A stretch of DNA of 18,234 nucleotides from an uncultured Eubacteriales bacterium. GTDB lineage: Bacteria; Bacillota; Clostridia; Oscillospirales; Oscillospiraceae. Shown piece after piece: positions 1 through 7,445 of the stretch. How positions within the stretch are numbered: the stretch's first letter is position 1; the number at the start of each line of letters is the position of its first letter. Position numbers and translations under genes: made by a program. The notes below the pieces were generated by a model, which was given only the letters and a program-made list of their open reading frames with translations, made no database searches and was not told where the DNA came from. The stretch spans positions 1 to 18,234 of the forward strand of contig UQXG01000031.1 in assembly GCA_900544945.1 (NCBI GenBank), in the 5' to 3' direction.

Positions 1-27
1 GCCGCAGACGATTTCATCATCGGTTAC
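1..27 (-). repeat. End of a MITE-like element cut by the window edge
   Basis: Read on the minus strand, these bases give GATGAAATCGTCTGCGG preceded by GTAACC. This matches the left arm of the complete element at 3943-4105 (GCAACC, then GATGAAATTGTCTGCGG) and the start of the copy at 18190-18234. The rest of the element lies outside the window to the left. Confidence 0.6.
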
Positions 28-170
28 GAAAGGGCGCTGCCGAAAAGCCGCCCCCTTAAGTATCCCCCGGCCGCATCGCCGGAAGTACCGAGGAATATTT
101 TGAATTGCTTTGGGTGGTTCTAACGGGGACGCTCAGGTGTGGCCGGTGCGCCCCGCTCTCTTTCCAACAA
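28..170. other. Unassigned non-coding stretch with hairpin potential
   Basis: No reading frame here has a plausible start, ribosome site and length. The stretch holds several G+C-rich inverted pairs: CCGGC/GCCGG around 69-84 with loop CGCATC, GGGCG/CGCCC near 35-56, and GAAAG plus GGCGC near 31-40, which could pair with GCGCC and CTTTC near 149-168. This would allow a folded RNA of about 140 nt, but I see no conserved motif of 6S RNA, SRP RNA, tmRNA or RNase P. It could equally be leftover repeat sequence. Confidence 0.2.
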
Positions 171-204
171 ATAAAAAAACCCGCCCCGAGTATTCCCAGG
201 ACGG
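171..204 (-). terminator. Rho-independent terminator of the HPr-like gene
   Basis: On the minus strand, 18 nt after the stop codon at 222, CCGTCC (204-199) can pair with GGGCGG (186-181) through one G-U pair. An uninterrupted run of seven T follows. This is the ordinary layout of an intrinsic terminator. Confidence 0.7.
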
Positions 205-221
205 TGCTACTAGAGCCATAT

Positions 222-458
222 TTATTTGACCAGGAACCGATCCACATCCCGGCGAAGAGTTTCCAGCTCTTCCTCGGAGCACTGGGCAACCACCCGCAGA
301 GGCTGATTGAAATCCAGGCAGAACATTTCCATAAAGCTGCCGCCTCGGATTTTATGCTGGTCATCTCGGACGCTGATGGGGAAGGCGCGGGAGGTGGCGA
401 TGGAGACGAATTCCTCCACATCCTCCATACTCCCCAGACGAATCCAAAATTCTCGCAT
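222..458 (-). CDS. HPr-like (Crh-like) small regulatory protein without the catalytic histidine
   Basis: This encodes a 78-residue protein with the length and spacing of the HPr fold. Classical HPr passes phosphate from enzyme I through His15, but here the matching stretch reads ATSRAFPISV (residues 21-30) and has no histidine. The regulatory serine region is kept: GGSFMEMF places Ser41 where HPr carries Ser46. That pattern (serine kept, histidine lost) is known from Crh, a catabolite-repression partner of CcpA, so a regulatory role is more likely than sugar transport. Orthology to Crh itself is not shown. The ATG at 458 is chosen because GGAGGG sits 8 nt upstream; longer in-frame versions have no ribosome site. 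The gene diverges from mtaB and ends at a good terminator. Confidence 0.7.
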   Translation of the reverse strand: MREFWIRLGSMEDVEEFVSIATSRAFPISVRDDQHKIRGGSFMEMFCLDFNQPLRVVAQCSEEELETLRRDVDRFLVK

Positions 459-497
459 ATTTCTCGCCCTCCAAACTGTACAAAGTGGCGTTTGTCG

Positions 498-590
498 TGT
501 ATAATGGGGAGCAAAGACCCCGTGAATCGGTTCCAACCCGCCGATCAACGGGACTGCGATTTATTATAATGCTTTTTTACAAAAAAGCAA
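498..590 (-). promoter_or_regulatory. Candidate promoters of the HPr-like gene
   Basis: Two sigma-A-like pairs read on the minus strand. The distal one is TTGCTT (590-585), a 16-nt spacer and a perfect TATAAT (568-563). The proximal one is TTCACG (526-521), a 17-nt spacer and TATACA (503-498), which would leave a leader of about 30 nt. The spacer of the distal pair is a near-perfect palindrome (TGCTTTTTT and AAAAAAGCA, 570-589), so this part may instead be a hairpin or an operator between the divergent genes. Confidence 0.4.
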
Positions 591-647
591 CTGGCGTTTT
601 GGATGATTAACACAAGAAGCCAGGGAAAATATTGGTGGTTTTGACAA

Positions 648-1934
648 ATGAAATTTGCGTTTTATACCCTCGGCTGTAAGACAAATCAGTATGAGACCCA
701 AGCCATGGAGCACCTGCTTCTGGAAAAGGGTCACGAAATCGGCAGCTTTGAGGAAGCCTGTGACGGCTACGTTATCAATACCTGCTCCGTCACCGCCGTG
801 GCGGACAAGAAGAATCGGGCGGTGATCCGCCGGTGCCGCCGGGACAATCCCCAGGCGGTGATCGCCGTGTGCGGCTGCTATTCCCAGCACGACCCGGAGG
901 CCGTCCGGGCTCTGGGCATCGATGTCATCGGCGGCAGCGGCCAGCGGCAGGCCTTTGTGGAAATGCTCCTGGATGCCGCCGGAGAAAAGCGTCATGAGGA
1001 GCAGCTGGACAACGCACTGGGTCGTCGGGAATTCGAGTGCCTGCCTGCCGGCGGCCTGGAGGAGCGAACCCGTGCCATGCTGAAGGTTCAGGACGGGTGC
1101 GTGAATTTCTGCACCTACTGCATCATTCCCTACACCCGTGGCCCCATCCGCTCGGCTCCTCTGGAGGTGGCGGTGGCTCAGGCAAAGGAGCTGGCCGTTC
1201 GGGGCTATCGGGAAATCGTGCTCACGGGCATTGAGATTGCGGGCTGGGGACAGGATCAGCCTGGGAAACCGGAGCTGGCGCTGCTGGTTGAAGAAATCTG
1301 CAAGGCCGTGCCCGATCTGCGGATTCGCCTGGGTTCTCTGGAACCCCGTGTGGTGACGGAGGACTTCTGCCGGCGGCTCAGCGTATTTCCCAATCTGTGC
1401 CCCCAGTTCCATCTTTCCATGCAGTCCGGCAGCGACACGGTGCTCTCCCGGATGAAGCGAAAGTACGATACCGCCCGATACTATCAGAGCGTGGAGCTTC
1501 TGCGCAAATTCTTCCCGGAGTGCGCCGTGACAACGGATATGATCGTGGCTTTCCCCGGAGAGACCGAGGAAGAATTTGCCGAAAGTCTGACCTTTATCCG
1601 CAAATGCGCCTTTGCGGATATGCACATTTTCCCCTATTCCCGGCGGCCGGGCACTCCGGCGGACAAAATGCCCGGCCAGCACAATAACGCCACCAAGGAG
1701 GCCCGGAGCCGGGCAGCCATCGCCCTGGCGGAGGAAATGAGCCGAGCCTACCGGGAGAGCTTTGTTGGACGAACGCTGGAGGTGCTTTTTGAGGAGCGGG
1801 AGGGGGACTTCTACACCGGCCACGCCCCCAATTATATCAAGGTCTACGCCAGAGGCGAAAACCTGCACAACGAAATCCGCACCGTCACCGTGCTGGAAAT
1901 CTACCGGGACGGTGTGCTGGCGGAGCTGAATTGA
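648..1934 (+). CDS. mtaB: tRNA (t6A37-C2)-methylthiotransferase MtaB
   Basis: This radical-SAM enzyme puts a methylthio group on t6A37 of tRNAs reading ANN codons. The 428 residues have the complete MiaB/MtaB layout. The N-terminal UPF0004 domain carries the auxiliary-cluster cysteines Cys10 (TLGCKTNQYE), Cys46 (INTCS) and Cys77 (VCGCYSQ). The radical-SAM motif CVNFCTYC has Cys151, Cys155 and Cys158. A C-terminal TRAM domain spans roughly 368-428. The TLGCKTN start and the overall length fit MtaB better than MiaB or RimO. The ATG at 648 opens directly into the conserved KFAFYTLGC strand; the ribosome site is weak (GGTGG, 11 nt upstream). No partner gene is close enough to suggest an operon. 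The long open frame on the opposite strand is a composition shadow. Confidence 0.93.
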   Translation: MKFAFYTLGCKTNQYETQAMEHLLLEKGHEIGSFEEACDGYVINTCSVTAVADKKNRAVIRRCRRDNPQAVIAVCGCYSQHDPEAVRALGIDVIGGSGQRQAFVEMLLDAAGEKRHEEQLDNALGRREFECLPAGGLEERTRAMLKVQDGCVNFCTYCIIPYTRGPIRSAPLEVAVAQAKELAVRGYREIVLTGIEIAGWGQDQPGKPELALLVEEICKAVPDLRIRLGSLEPRVVTEDFCRRLSVFPNLCPQFHLSMQSGSDTVLSRMKRKYDTARYYQSVELLRKFFPECAVTTDMIVAFPGETEEEFAESLTFIRKCAFADMHIFPYSRRPGTPADKMPGQHNNATKEARSRAAIALAEEMSRAYRESFVGRTLEVLFEEREGDFYTGHAPNYIKVYARGENLHNEIRTVTVLEIYRDGVLAELN

Positions 1935-1954
1935 CCAGGCGATTGCCGTATAGC

Positions 1955-2180
1955 GCGTGTCATTGCGGGAACTGTCGTACAACGCTTGTCATTGCGAACC
2001 AGTCCGCAGACTGGTGTGGCAATCCCCCGGTTCTTCCGAGAGCCAATTTGGAACGTGTAGGGGTCGATGCCCTCATCGACCCGTCAAACCGACAATGCGT
2101 ATTAGCGGGACGATGTGGGCATCGTCCCCTACAAGTCCTAAATCGGTTTTCGTATACTTGGTGCGCAATGACATGTGTTT
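1955..2180. repeat. Compound palindromic repeat island between mtaB and queH
   Basis: The gap holds no gene but at least three small repeat units. At 1988-2028 a GTCATTGCGAACC unit folds on CCAGT/ACTGG and ATTGC/GCAAT, and related units recur at 7078, 8413 and 8521. At 2057-2132 are two perfect hairpins, GGGTCGATG/CATCGACCC and GGGACGATG/CATCGTCCC, bounded by GTAGGGG and CCCCTAC. At 2159-2178 GCGCAATGACATGTG closes the island with an inverted copy of the first motif; a fragment also occurs at 1957-1970. The nested, symmetrical layout suggests insertion of one repeat family into another. Confidence 0.75.
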
Positions 2181-2218
2181 AATGAGACTGCCCCATAAAC
2201 AACTATCCCATTTTCCAG

Positions 2219-2247
2219 TTGTATTTTTTAGAATTCTATGCTACAAT
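2219..2247 (+). promoter_or_regulatory. Sigma-A promoter of the queH operon
   Basis: TTGTAT (2219-2224), a 17-nt spacer and TACAAT (2242-2247), with the extended -10 dinucleotide TG at 2239-2240. Transcription would start near 2254, about 23 nt before the queH ATG. The promoter lies just outside the repeat island. Confidence 0.8.
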
Positions 2248-2276
2248 AACACGATTTTTGCTGTTTGGAGGCAACT

Positions 2277-2822
2277 ATGAAAACCCTGCTGCACGTCTGC
2301 TGCGCGCCCTGCGCCAACCGTCCCATTGATATTCTGCGAACCGACGGCATCGAGGTCACGGGCTTCTGGTACAATCCCAACATCCATCCGGTGACGGAAT
2401 ACCGGGCCCGGCGGAACTGCCTGCAGGCCTACGCCCAGGAAATCGAGCTGCCTCTGATTCTGAAAAACGACTACGGTCTGCGCCCTTTTGTCCGGGCGGT
2501 GGCGGAGGATATTCCCGGCCGGTGCGTCAAGTGCTACGAAATGCGCCTGTATGAGACGGCAAGACAGGCCGCCGAGGGGGGCTTCGACAGCTTCACCTCG
2601 TCGCTCTTCATCAGTCCCTACCAGAAGCATGAGCTGATGCGGGAGGTTGCCCAGCGGGCAGCGGCGGAGTACGGGGTGCAGTTCCTCTACCGGGATTTCC
2701 GACCCTACTTCCGGGAGGGACAGGCCTTCGCCCGGGAGCACGGCTTTTATATGCAGAAGTACTGCGGCTGTGTGTTTTCCGAGGAAGAGCGGTACATGAA
2801 ACCAAAGAAAATCATTCCTTAA
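2277..2822 (+). CDS. queH: Epoxyqueuosine reductase QueH
   Basis: QueH carries out the last step of queuosine synthesis, reducing epoxyqueuosine to queuosine in the tRNA wobble position. It is a non-homologous replacement for the cobalamin enzyme QueG. The 181-residue protein shows the family signature: HVCCAPC at residues 6-12 (Cys8, Cys9, Cys12), RCVKCYEMR with Cys83 and Cys86, SLFISPYQKHE at 109-119, and YCGCVFSEEER with Cys163 and Cys165. The cysteine pairs are known to hold iron-sulfur and metal centres. The ATG at 2277 is chosen over an upstream TTG because GGAGG lies 5 nt before it. The gene ends 10 nt before the next start and so forms an operon with the methyltransferase. Confidence 0.93.
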   Translation: MKTLLHVCCAPCANRPIDILRTDGIEVTGFWYNPNIHPVTEYRARRNCLQAYAQEIELPLILKNDYGLRPFVRAVAEDIPGRCVKCYEMRLYETARQAAEGGFDSFTSSLFISPYQKHELMREVAQRAAAEYGVQFLYRDFRPYFREGQAFAREHGFYMQKYCGCVFSEEERYMKPKKIIP

Positions 2823-2832
2823 AGGAGAAACT

Positions 2833-3957
2833 ATGACGAATTTTGAATTTTCCGTGCCGACGCTGTTCGGCCTGGAGGGCATTGCCGGCGACGAGCTGCG
2901 CAGACTGGATATGGAGAATGTCCGGGTGGAGAACGGCCGGGTGCTGTTTTCCGGAGACGAGCGGGCGTTGGCCAAGGCCAACGTGTGCCTGCGCACCGGC
3001 GAGCGGGTGCTGCTGGTGCTGGCGGACTTCAAGGCAACCACCTTTGAAGAGCTGTTTCAGGGGGTTTACCGCGCGGAGCTGGAAAACTACATCCCCAAGG
3101 ACGGGGCGTTCCCGGTGAAGGGTCACTGCCTGAGCAGTCAGCTCATGAGCGTGCCGGACTGCCAGGCCATTGTGAAAAAGGCCGCCTCCCGGCGGCTGGG
3201 CGAAAAGTACGGCGTTTCCTGGCTGCCGGAAACCGGTGCGAAATACCAGCTGCAATTTTCCATCATGAACGACCGGGTGCAGCTGTACCTGGATACCTCC
3301 GGCCCGGGGCTTCACAAGCGTGGCTACCGTGCCCAGGGCAACGACGCCCCCTTGCGGGAGACCCTGGCCGCCGCCATGGTGCAGCTGACCCGTTACCGGG
3401 GTCGGGATTTTATCTGGGATCCCTTCTGCGGTTCCGGCACCATTCCCATCGAGGCGGCGCTGATTGCCAAAAACCGGGCGCCGGGCATGAACCGCCGGTT
3501 TTCCGCCGAGGCCTTCGCCTGGATGGAACCCAGCCTTTGGGGACAGGTGCGCACCGAGGCAAAGGACAAGGAATTCCAGGGGAAGTACCAGATTCTGGGC
3601 TCGGACAACGACCCCAAGTGTATTTCCCTGTCCATGTCCAACGCCAGAAAGGCCGGCGTTGCCGACTGTATTTCCTTCCGGGACGGGGACGCTACCAAGA
3701 TGGACTTGCCCGCCCAGAGCGGCGTTCTCATCTGCAATCCGCCCTACGGCCAGCGGATGCTGGAGCAGCGGACGGCTCAGCGGCTCTATCAGGAGCTGGG
3801 GCGGCATCTGCGCTATGCCGACGGCTGGAAAAAGTATATCATCACCTCCGAGCCGGAGTTTGAGCATTACTTTGGCAAGCGGGCGGATAAGAAGCGAAAG
3901 CTGTACAACGGCATGATCAAGTGCGACTACTACATGTTCTTGGGCAACCGCCGATGA
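2833..3957 (+). CDS. THUMP-domain class I RNA methyltransferase (RlmL / YpsC type)
   Basis: This is a 374-residue SAM-dependent methyltransferase of the COG0116 group, whose studied members make m2G in 23S rRNA. An N-terminal ferredoxin-like and THUMP RNA-binding region covers about 1-155. The Rossmann domain has motif I DPFCGSGTIPIE (196-207), the acidic strand GSDND (256-260), and the catalytic motif NPPYG (302-306), typical of amino-group methylation. The usual C-terminal KRKLYNGMIKCDYYMF is present, so the protein is complete. The start is supported by AAAGGAG 6 nt upstream. The last four residues and the stop codon lie in the inverted repeat of the MITE-like element that begins at 3943. 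The exact rRNA position modified is not shown by the sequence. Confidence 0.88.
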   Translation: MTNFEFSVPTLFGLEGIAGDELRRLDMENVRVENGRVLFSGDERALAKANVCLRTGERVLLVLADFKATTFEELFQGVYRAELENYIPKDGAFPVKGHCLSSQLMSVPDCQAIVKKAASRRLGEKYGVSWLPETGAKYQLQFSIMNDRVQLYLDTSGPGLHKRGYRAQGNDAPLRETLAAAMVQLTRYRGRDFIWDPFCGSGTIPIEAALIAKNRAPGMNRRFSAEAFAWMEPSLWGQVRTEAKDKEFQGKYQILGSDNDPKCISLSMSNARKAGVADCISFRDGDATKMDLPAQSGVLICNPPYGQRMLEQRTAQRLYQELGRHLRYADGWKKYIITSEPEFEHYFGKRADKKRKLYNGMIKCDYYMFLGNRR

Positions 3958-4105
3958 AATTGTCTGCGGTTATCGAGCGGATCTTTTGCCCCAACTGTGC
4001 AGTTTGAAAAACTTGAAATACATGCAGTATTCCTGCGTTTTTCAAACTTTCATTTGTGCCAAAATCTCTCGCTGATAACACTTGCCAATTTCATCGTTGG
4101 TTGCC
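3943..4105 (+). repeat. Complete MITE-like inverted-repeat element
   Basis: The outer 20 nt match as inverted repeats at 18 of 20 positions (GGCAACC..CGATGAAATTG at 3943-3962 against its reverse at 4086-4105), and the inner CGATGAAATTG is perfect. Further inward, TTATC/GATAA, ATCTTTTG against CAAAATCT, and a perfect AGTTTGAAAAA (4001-4011) with TTTTTCAAACT (4038-4048) also pair. Near the tip GCAG/CTGC closes over TATTC. The element has no coding capacity. Partial copies are at both window edges. The left end covers the stop codon (3955-3957) of the methyltransferase. Confidence 0.8.
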
Positions 4106-4145
4106 AGGACGGCAGACAAAAGAAATAAAGAATCGGAGGCGCCCT

Positions 4146-5048
4146 ATGAAGCACCTGTTCATCATCAATCCCGCGGCGGGCAGCCACGACCAGACCGACT
4201 GGTATCGCGCTCAGATTGAAACCCACTGCGCCGGGCTGGACTACGAAATCCGGGTCTCCCAGGCGCCGGGGCAGTGCCGCCAGATTGCCCGGGCGGCTGC
4301 GGAAACCGGGGAAGAAGTGCGCCTTTACGCCTGCGGCGGCGACGGCACCCTGAACGAAGTGGCCTCCGGCGCGGCGGGCTTCCCCAATGCGGCGGTCACC
4401 GCCTTTTCCGGAGGAAGCGGCAACGATTTTGTACGGATTTTCTCGGAAAGCACCGCTTTTTCCGACCTTTCCCGGCTGCTGGACGCGGAGGAAACGGCCT
4501 TTGACCTGATTCGCTGCAATGACAATCTGGCTCTGAACGTCTGCTCCGTAGGACTGGATGCCCGGATCGGCACGGATGTGGCCCGGTATAAGCGTCTACC
4601 CTTTTTGCAGGGCTTCAACGCCTACGCCGCCTCCACGGTCATCAACCTCTTCCGGGGCATTTCCGCCCACTATGTGGTGGAAGTGGGTGGAGAACGAATC
4701 GACGGTGAGCAGACCTTCGTGTGCGTGTGCAACGGACAGTATTACGGCGGCGGCTTCCATCCCGTGCCGGAGGCCGACCCCTCGGACGGGCTTCTGGAGG
4801 TGCTTCTGGTAAAAAAAGTAAACCTTCTCCAGGTTCCCGGCATCATCGGCAAGTACAAAAACGGCCGCTGGAAGGAGCTTCCCCAGTTTATCCGGCACTT
4901 TCAGACCCGGCAGCTGCGCGTAATCTGCGATGAGCCCAGCGCGGTGAATCTGGACGGGGAGCTGCTCACGGCCCAAAGGGTGGACATCTCCCTGGCGGAG
5001 GAAAAGCTGCGCTTTTTCTACCCCAGAGGTCTTCGCTGGAAGCCCTGA
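4146..5048 (+). CDS. Diacylglycerol / lipid kinase family protein (DagK-YegS type)
   Basis: This 300-residue enzyme belongs to the DAGK catalytic-domain family, which phosphorylates diacylglycerol or related lipids with ATP at the inner face of the membrane. Visible motifs are NPAAG (8-12), the nucleotide-binding signature CGGDGTLNEV (63-72), GGSGNDF (89-95), and PVPEADPSDGLLEV in the C-terminal half, which is usual for this family. There is no transmembrane segment, as expected. The ATG at 4146 has CGGAGG 6-7 nt upstream; the longer in-frame version starting at 4056 would translate part of the repeat element and is rejected. Whether the substrate is diacylglycerol, as in Bacillus DgkB, or another lipid cannot be told. 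The gene stands alone, with a repeat before it and a new promoter after it. Confidence 0.88.
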   Translation: MKHLFIINPAAGSHDQTDWYRAQIETHCAGLDYEIRVSQAPGQCRQIARAAAETGEEVRLYACGGDGTLNEVASGAAGFPNAAVTAFSGGSGNDFVRIFSESTAFSDLSRLLDAEETAFDLIRCNDNLALNVCSVGLDARIGTDVARYKRLPFLQGFNAYAASTVINLFRGISAHYVVEVGGERIDGEQTFVCVCNGQYYGGGFHPVPEADPSDGLLEVLLVKKVNLLQVPGIIGKYKNGRWKELPQFIRHFQTRQLRVICDEPSAVNLDGELLTAQRVDISLAEEKLRFFYPRGLRWKP

Positions 5049-5256
5049 CTGCCGGAAAATCCTCTTACCGCGAGGCGGCGGACGGTTTTCCCTCTGCCGA
5101 AGGGCTTCCCGGAAAAGCGGAGGTTTCTCCATACTGTAACAAAATGAAGCGCCTGGCGCACAAAAAACAGCCTGTGCGGAAGCGGGTTTTGTCAAAAAGC
5201 ACATTCCGCGCCCTGGAATTTATGCAAAAAACCGTCTGAATTCTGGTTTCCAAAAA

Positions 5257-5285
5257 TTGACAAGTATATTTGACCGTGATATAAT
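5257..5285 (+). promoter_or_regulatory. Perfect consensus sigma-A promoter of the PilZ operon
   Basis: TTGACA (5257-5262), exactly 17 nt, then TATAAT (5280-5285). Transcription would begin near 5292, giving a 5' leader of under 30 nt. The upstream gap from 5049 has no gene and no strong terminator that I can see. Confidence 0.9.
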
Positions 5286-5318
5286 TACATATCGTGACGG
5301 GAAAGGAAAGGGAAACAT

Positions 5319-5999
5319 ATGGCAGGAGAACTTCGGATCAAGCCCGGCACCAAGCTCAGGATGGCTCTGGATGTTCCCATTGGCCAGCAGCCCCAGTTCA
5401 ATCTGGTGTGCACCTTCGTCAAATCTCTGGACGTGGCCTCCTTCCTGATTTCCATTCCCATGCGGGACGGGCGGCCTATGCCCGTGGACGATACCCGGAA
5501 ACTCTTGATTCGCTACGGCACCGACAAGGACGCCATGATCGTGGCGGGCTACGCCGACGACGAGGTGAAGGAGGGCATCCGCCGCTGCTGGAAAATCCGC
5601 CGGGTGGCGGAGCAGCGTCAGTTCTTCCAGCGTGCCGACGAACGTCTGAAAGTCACCGTTCCCATTACCTACAGCCAGCCCACCTGGCAGCCGGACTCCG
5701 ACGGCGTGATTCGCCGGGAGGATGGTCTGACATTGGATATTTCCGCCGGCGGCCTTGCGTCTTATGTGAACCGCCGCCTGATTGTGGGCGAGGTCTGCGA
5801 CATCAACCTGCCCGCCATCGGCACCGGCCGGGAAGGTCGGGCCATTACCGCTCTGGCGGCGATCTGCTGGATTCGGGAAGCGCCCAAGGGCAGTCCCTTC
5901 CGCTTCGTCTGCGGCTATCAGTTCCGGTTCGCGGACGGCGAGGAGCGGGAGCAGATGCAGCTGTACGTTGCCAATATCAAAAAGCGGTATAAGCTATGA
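5319..5999 (+). CDS. PilZ-domain cyclic-di-GMP receptor (YcgR-like)
   Basis: This 226-residue cytoplasmic protein has two parts. An N-terminal beta-rich YcgR-N-like domain (about 1-95) is followed by a PilZ domain (about 98-220). The PilZ signature for c-di-GMP is intact: RADER gives the RxxxR motif at Arg105 and Arg109, and LDISAGG gives DxSxxG at Asp140, Ser142 and Gly145. In studied proteins these residues hold a c-di-GMP dimer, so ligand binding is likely. The start ATG has GGAAAGG upstream. The stop codon overlaps the next start (ATGA), so the PilZ protein and the membrane-anchored fibre-like protein should be made together. This ties second-messenger sensing to the surface locus (inference). 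Confidence 0.87.
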   Translation: MAGELRIKPGTKLRMALDVPIGQQPQFNLVCTFVKSLDVASFLISIPMRDGRPMPVDDTRKLLIRYGTDKDAMIVAGYADDEVKEGIRRCWKIRRVAEQRQFFQRADERLKVTVPITYSQPTWQPDSDGVIRREDGLTLDISAGGLASYVNRRLIVGEVCDINLPAIGTGREGRAITALAAICWIREAPKGSPFRFVCGYQFRFADGEEREQMQLYVANIKKRYKL

Positions 6000-7057
6000 C
6001 AAATCTGAAAGAAAAGCTTCCTTTTTCCAGGCATAAGCGGAAGAAAAAGGAAGAAATGCTTCGCATTGAGCAGTTGCAGAAGCTGCTGGAGGAAACCGGC
6101 GGGGACGTGGACCCGGAAACCGTGGTCTCCCTGTACATGCCCCATCGGCGGCGCAAGCTCTTTGCCGATGCCATTTTGCGGCTGGACAAAATGTCCCTGT
6201 GGCTCATTGCCCTGCTGGCGGTCATTGGAATTCTCTTCATCGCCGCCTTTGCCCAGGAGAAAATGGGCAACTTCACCATCAACCTGAACCGTCTGGAGCT
6301 GTACCGGAAGGGCATCGCCATTTCCGACGATCCCTATTTCACCCGGCCTACCGCCCGGCTCATTGCCAATACCGTGGCGGATGCCACGAACATCTCCATT
6401 GACGACCTGCCCGACGACCTGGACGAGGTCAGCGGCGGCCATAACGGAGACAATTACATGGCCTATACCTACTATGTCCGCAACGCGGGCAAGGAGGATG
6501 TGTGGTATAACGCCCGGATTACCTTGGATTCCTGCGCCAAGGGCGCGGAGGAGGCGGTTCGGGTGGCGGTCTGGCACAACGGCACCCGGACGGTGTACGC
6601 CATGCCCGCCGCCGACGGCCAGCCAGAGGCGGGCTGCGTCAGCTTTGCCGACGACAAAACCGTCTGCGCCTACCGGGAGGAAAACTTCCTGGTGGGAAAC
6701 GTGGATAAATACACCATCGTCATCTGGATGGAGGGGGACGACCCGGAGTGCGTGGACAAGATCGTGGGCGGCTCCGTGGAGTTTACCATGCGCATTGACG
6801 CGGACAACGATGACGATACCAACCTGCTTACTAAGTTCATCCGGGATATTATGGACACCCTCAAGAGCGACCGGCCCATTTCCGCCGCCGGCAACGATGC
6901 CCCGGATTACTATTCCGGTCAGGATGTGACCTGGTTCACCCGCCGCAACGGGGGAAGCCCCGATGCCGCGGCGCCCAACCAGACCACCCCCACCGACCCC
7001 ACGGAATACACCCGCCCCATCCCCACGGATATCGAGCAGACCCACCCCATCAATTAG
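5996..7057 (+). CDS. Membrane-anchored protein sharing the fibre-family C-terminal motif
   Basis: The 353 residues begin with a basic cytoplasmic part (1-65, with the cluster RHKRKKKEE). One transmembrane segment follows at about 65-87, then an extracytoplasmic beta-rich domain (about 90-270), and a Pro/Thr-rich tail with PTDPTEYTRPIPT near 331-343. The C-terminal part of the domain has WMEGDDPEC (244-252), the motif found in all five SipW-type exported proteins of this window. It looks like a TasA-like domain held to the membrane by an uncleaved segment. It lacks the TYAWF signal of the exported relatives. Four cysteines (180, 214, 224, 252) lie outside the membrane. It starts in the ATGA overlap with the PilZ gene. 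A role as anchor or base of the fibre is inference. Confidence 0.65.
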   Translation: MTNLKEKLPFSRHKRKKKEEMLRIEQLQKLLEETGGDVDPETVVSLYMPHRRRKLFADAILRLDKMSLWLIALLAVIGILFIAAFAQEKMGNFTINLNRLELYRKGIAISDDPYFTRPTARLIANTVADATNISIDDLPDDLDEVSGGHNGDNYMAYTYYVRNAGKEDVWYNARITLDSCAKGAEEAVRVAVWHNGTRTVYAMPAADGQPEAGCVSFADDKTVCAYREENFLVGNVDKYTIVIWMEGDDPECVDKIVGGSVEFTMRIDADNDDDTNLLTKFIRDIMDTLKSDRPISAAGNDAPDYYSGQDVTWFTRRNGGSPDAAAPNQTTPTDPTEYTRPIPTDIEQTHPIN

Positions 7058-7077
7058 CGGTGGGCCGGTTAAAGGGT

Positions 7078-7120
7078 GTCATTGCGAACCAGTGTCGCAA
7101 CACTGGTGTGGCAATCCCCC
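7078..7120 (+). repeat. GTCATTGCGAACC palindromic unit
   Basis: GTCATTGCGAACCAGTGT, loop CGCA, then ACACTGGTGTGGCAATCC. The inner stem CCAGTGT/ACACTGG is perfect, and ATTGC/GCAAT closes it further out. Same family as 1988-2028, 8413-8449 and 8521-8558. The inner stem differs between copies but stays paired. Confidence 0.8.
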
Positions 7121-7151
7121 GCAAGTGTCCGAGAACCTCCGAAAGAACGCC

Positions 7152-7338
7152 GTAGGGGACGATGCCTCCGGCAAAGGCTCCCCTTGCTGACCAAGGGGAG
7201 CTGTCATGGCCGTCTCCCGCAAGACCATGACTGAGGGGATCAGAACCCCCGTCTTTTTGTGCGCTCTCATGGATGCGGCTCTACAATCCCTCAGTCAGCT
7301 GCGCTGACAGCTCCCTTTACACAAGGGAGCCTTTGGGC
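7152..7338. repeat. Inverted pair of GGCTCCC..GGGAGC repeat units
   Basis: This fills most of the gene-free gap 7058-7445. Unit one (about 7174-7238, plus) has GCTCCCCTTG and CAAGGGGAGC as a perfect 10-bp hairpin (7177-7201), then GTCATGG/CCATGAC (7203-7231) and CTGAGGGG. Unit two (about 7285-7338, minus) has the same order: GCTCCCTT/AAGGGAGC (7310-7330), CAGTCAGC/GCTGACAG and CCCTCAG. Between them GGGG-loop-CCCC followed by GTCTTTTT (7235-7258) could act as a weak terminator for the PilZ operon. A GTAGGGGACGATGCC fragment at 7152 resembles the one at 2057. No clear promoter for the next gene is visible in the gap. Confidence 0.7.
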
Positions 7339-7445
7339 ACTTCCGCGCCCGCGCTTATCCCGTATTCCTGCCGTGCCGCAACCACGGCTGAAATAACAAT
7401 ATTCGCCCAGTGCCTCCGGCAACGGGCAAGAAGGAGGATTTCTTA

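Noticed and set aside
109..130. GGGTGGTTC resembling the T-box GGGTGGTACC motif
   Set aside because: The ACC part and the terminator/antiterminator pair are missing, and no plus-strand aminoacyl or amino-acid gene follows.
641..646. TTGACA just before the mtaB start as a -35 box
   Set aside because: It lies 1 nt before the ATG, so any -10 would be inside the gene.
564..1982. Long minus-strand frame opposite mtaB
   Set aside because: It is a composition shadow of a gene with all the catalytic cysteines of MtaB and runs into the repeat island.
1955..2180. Repeat island as a CRISPR array
   Set aside because: Units are of different families, unequal spacing and mixed orientation. There are no uniform repeats with unique spacers.
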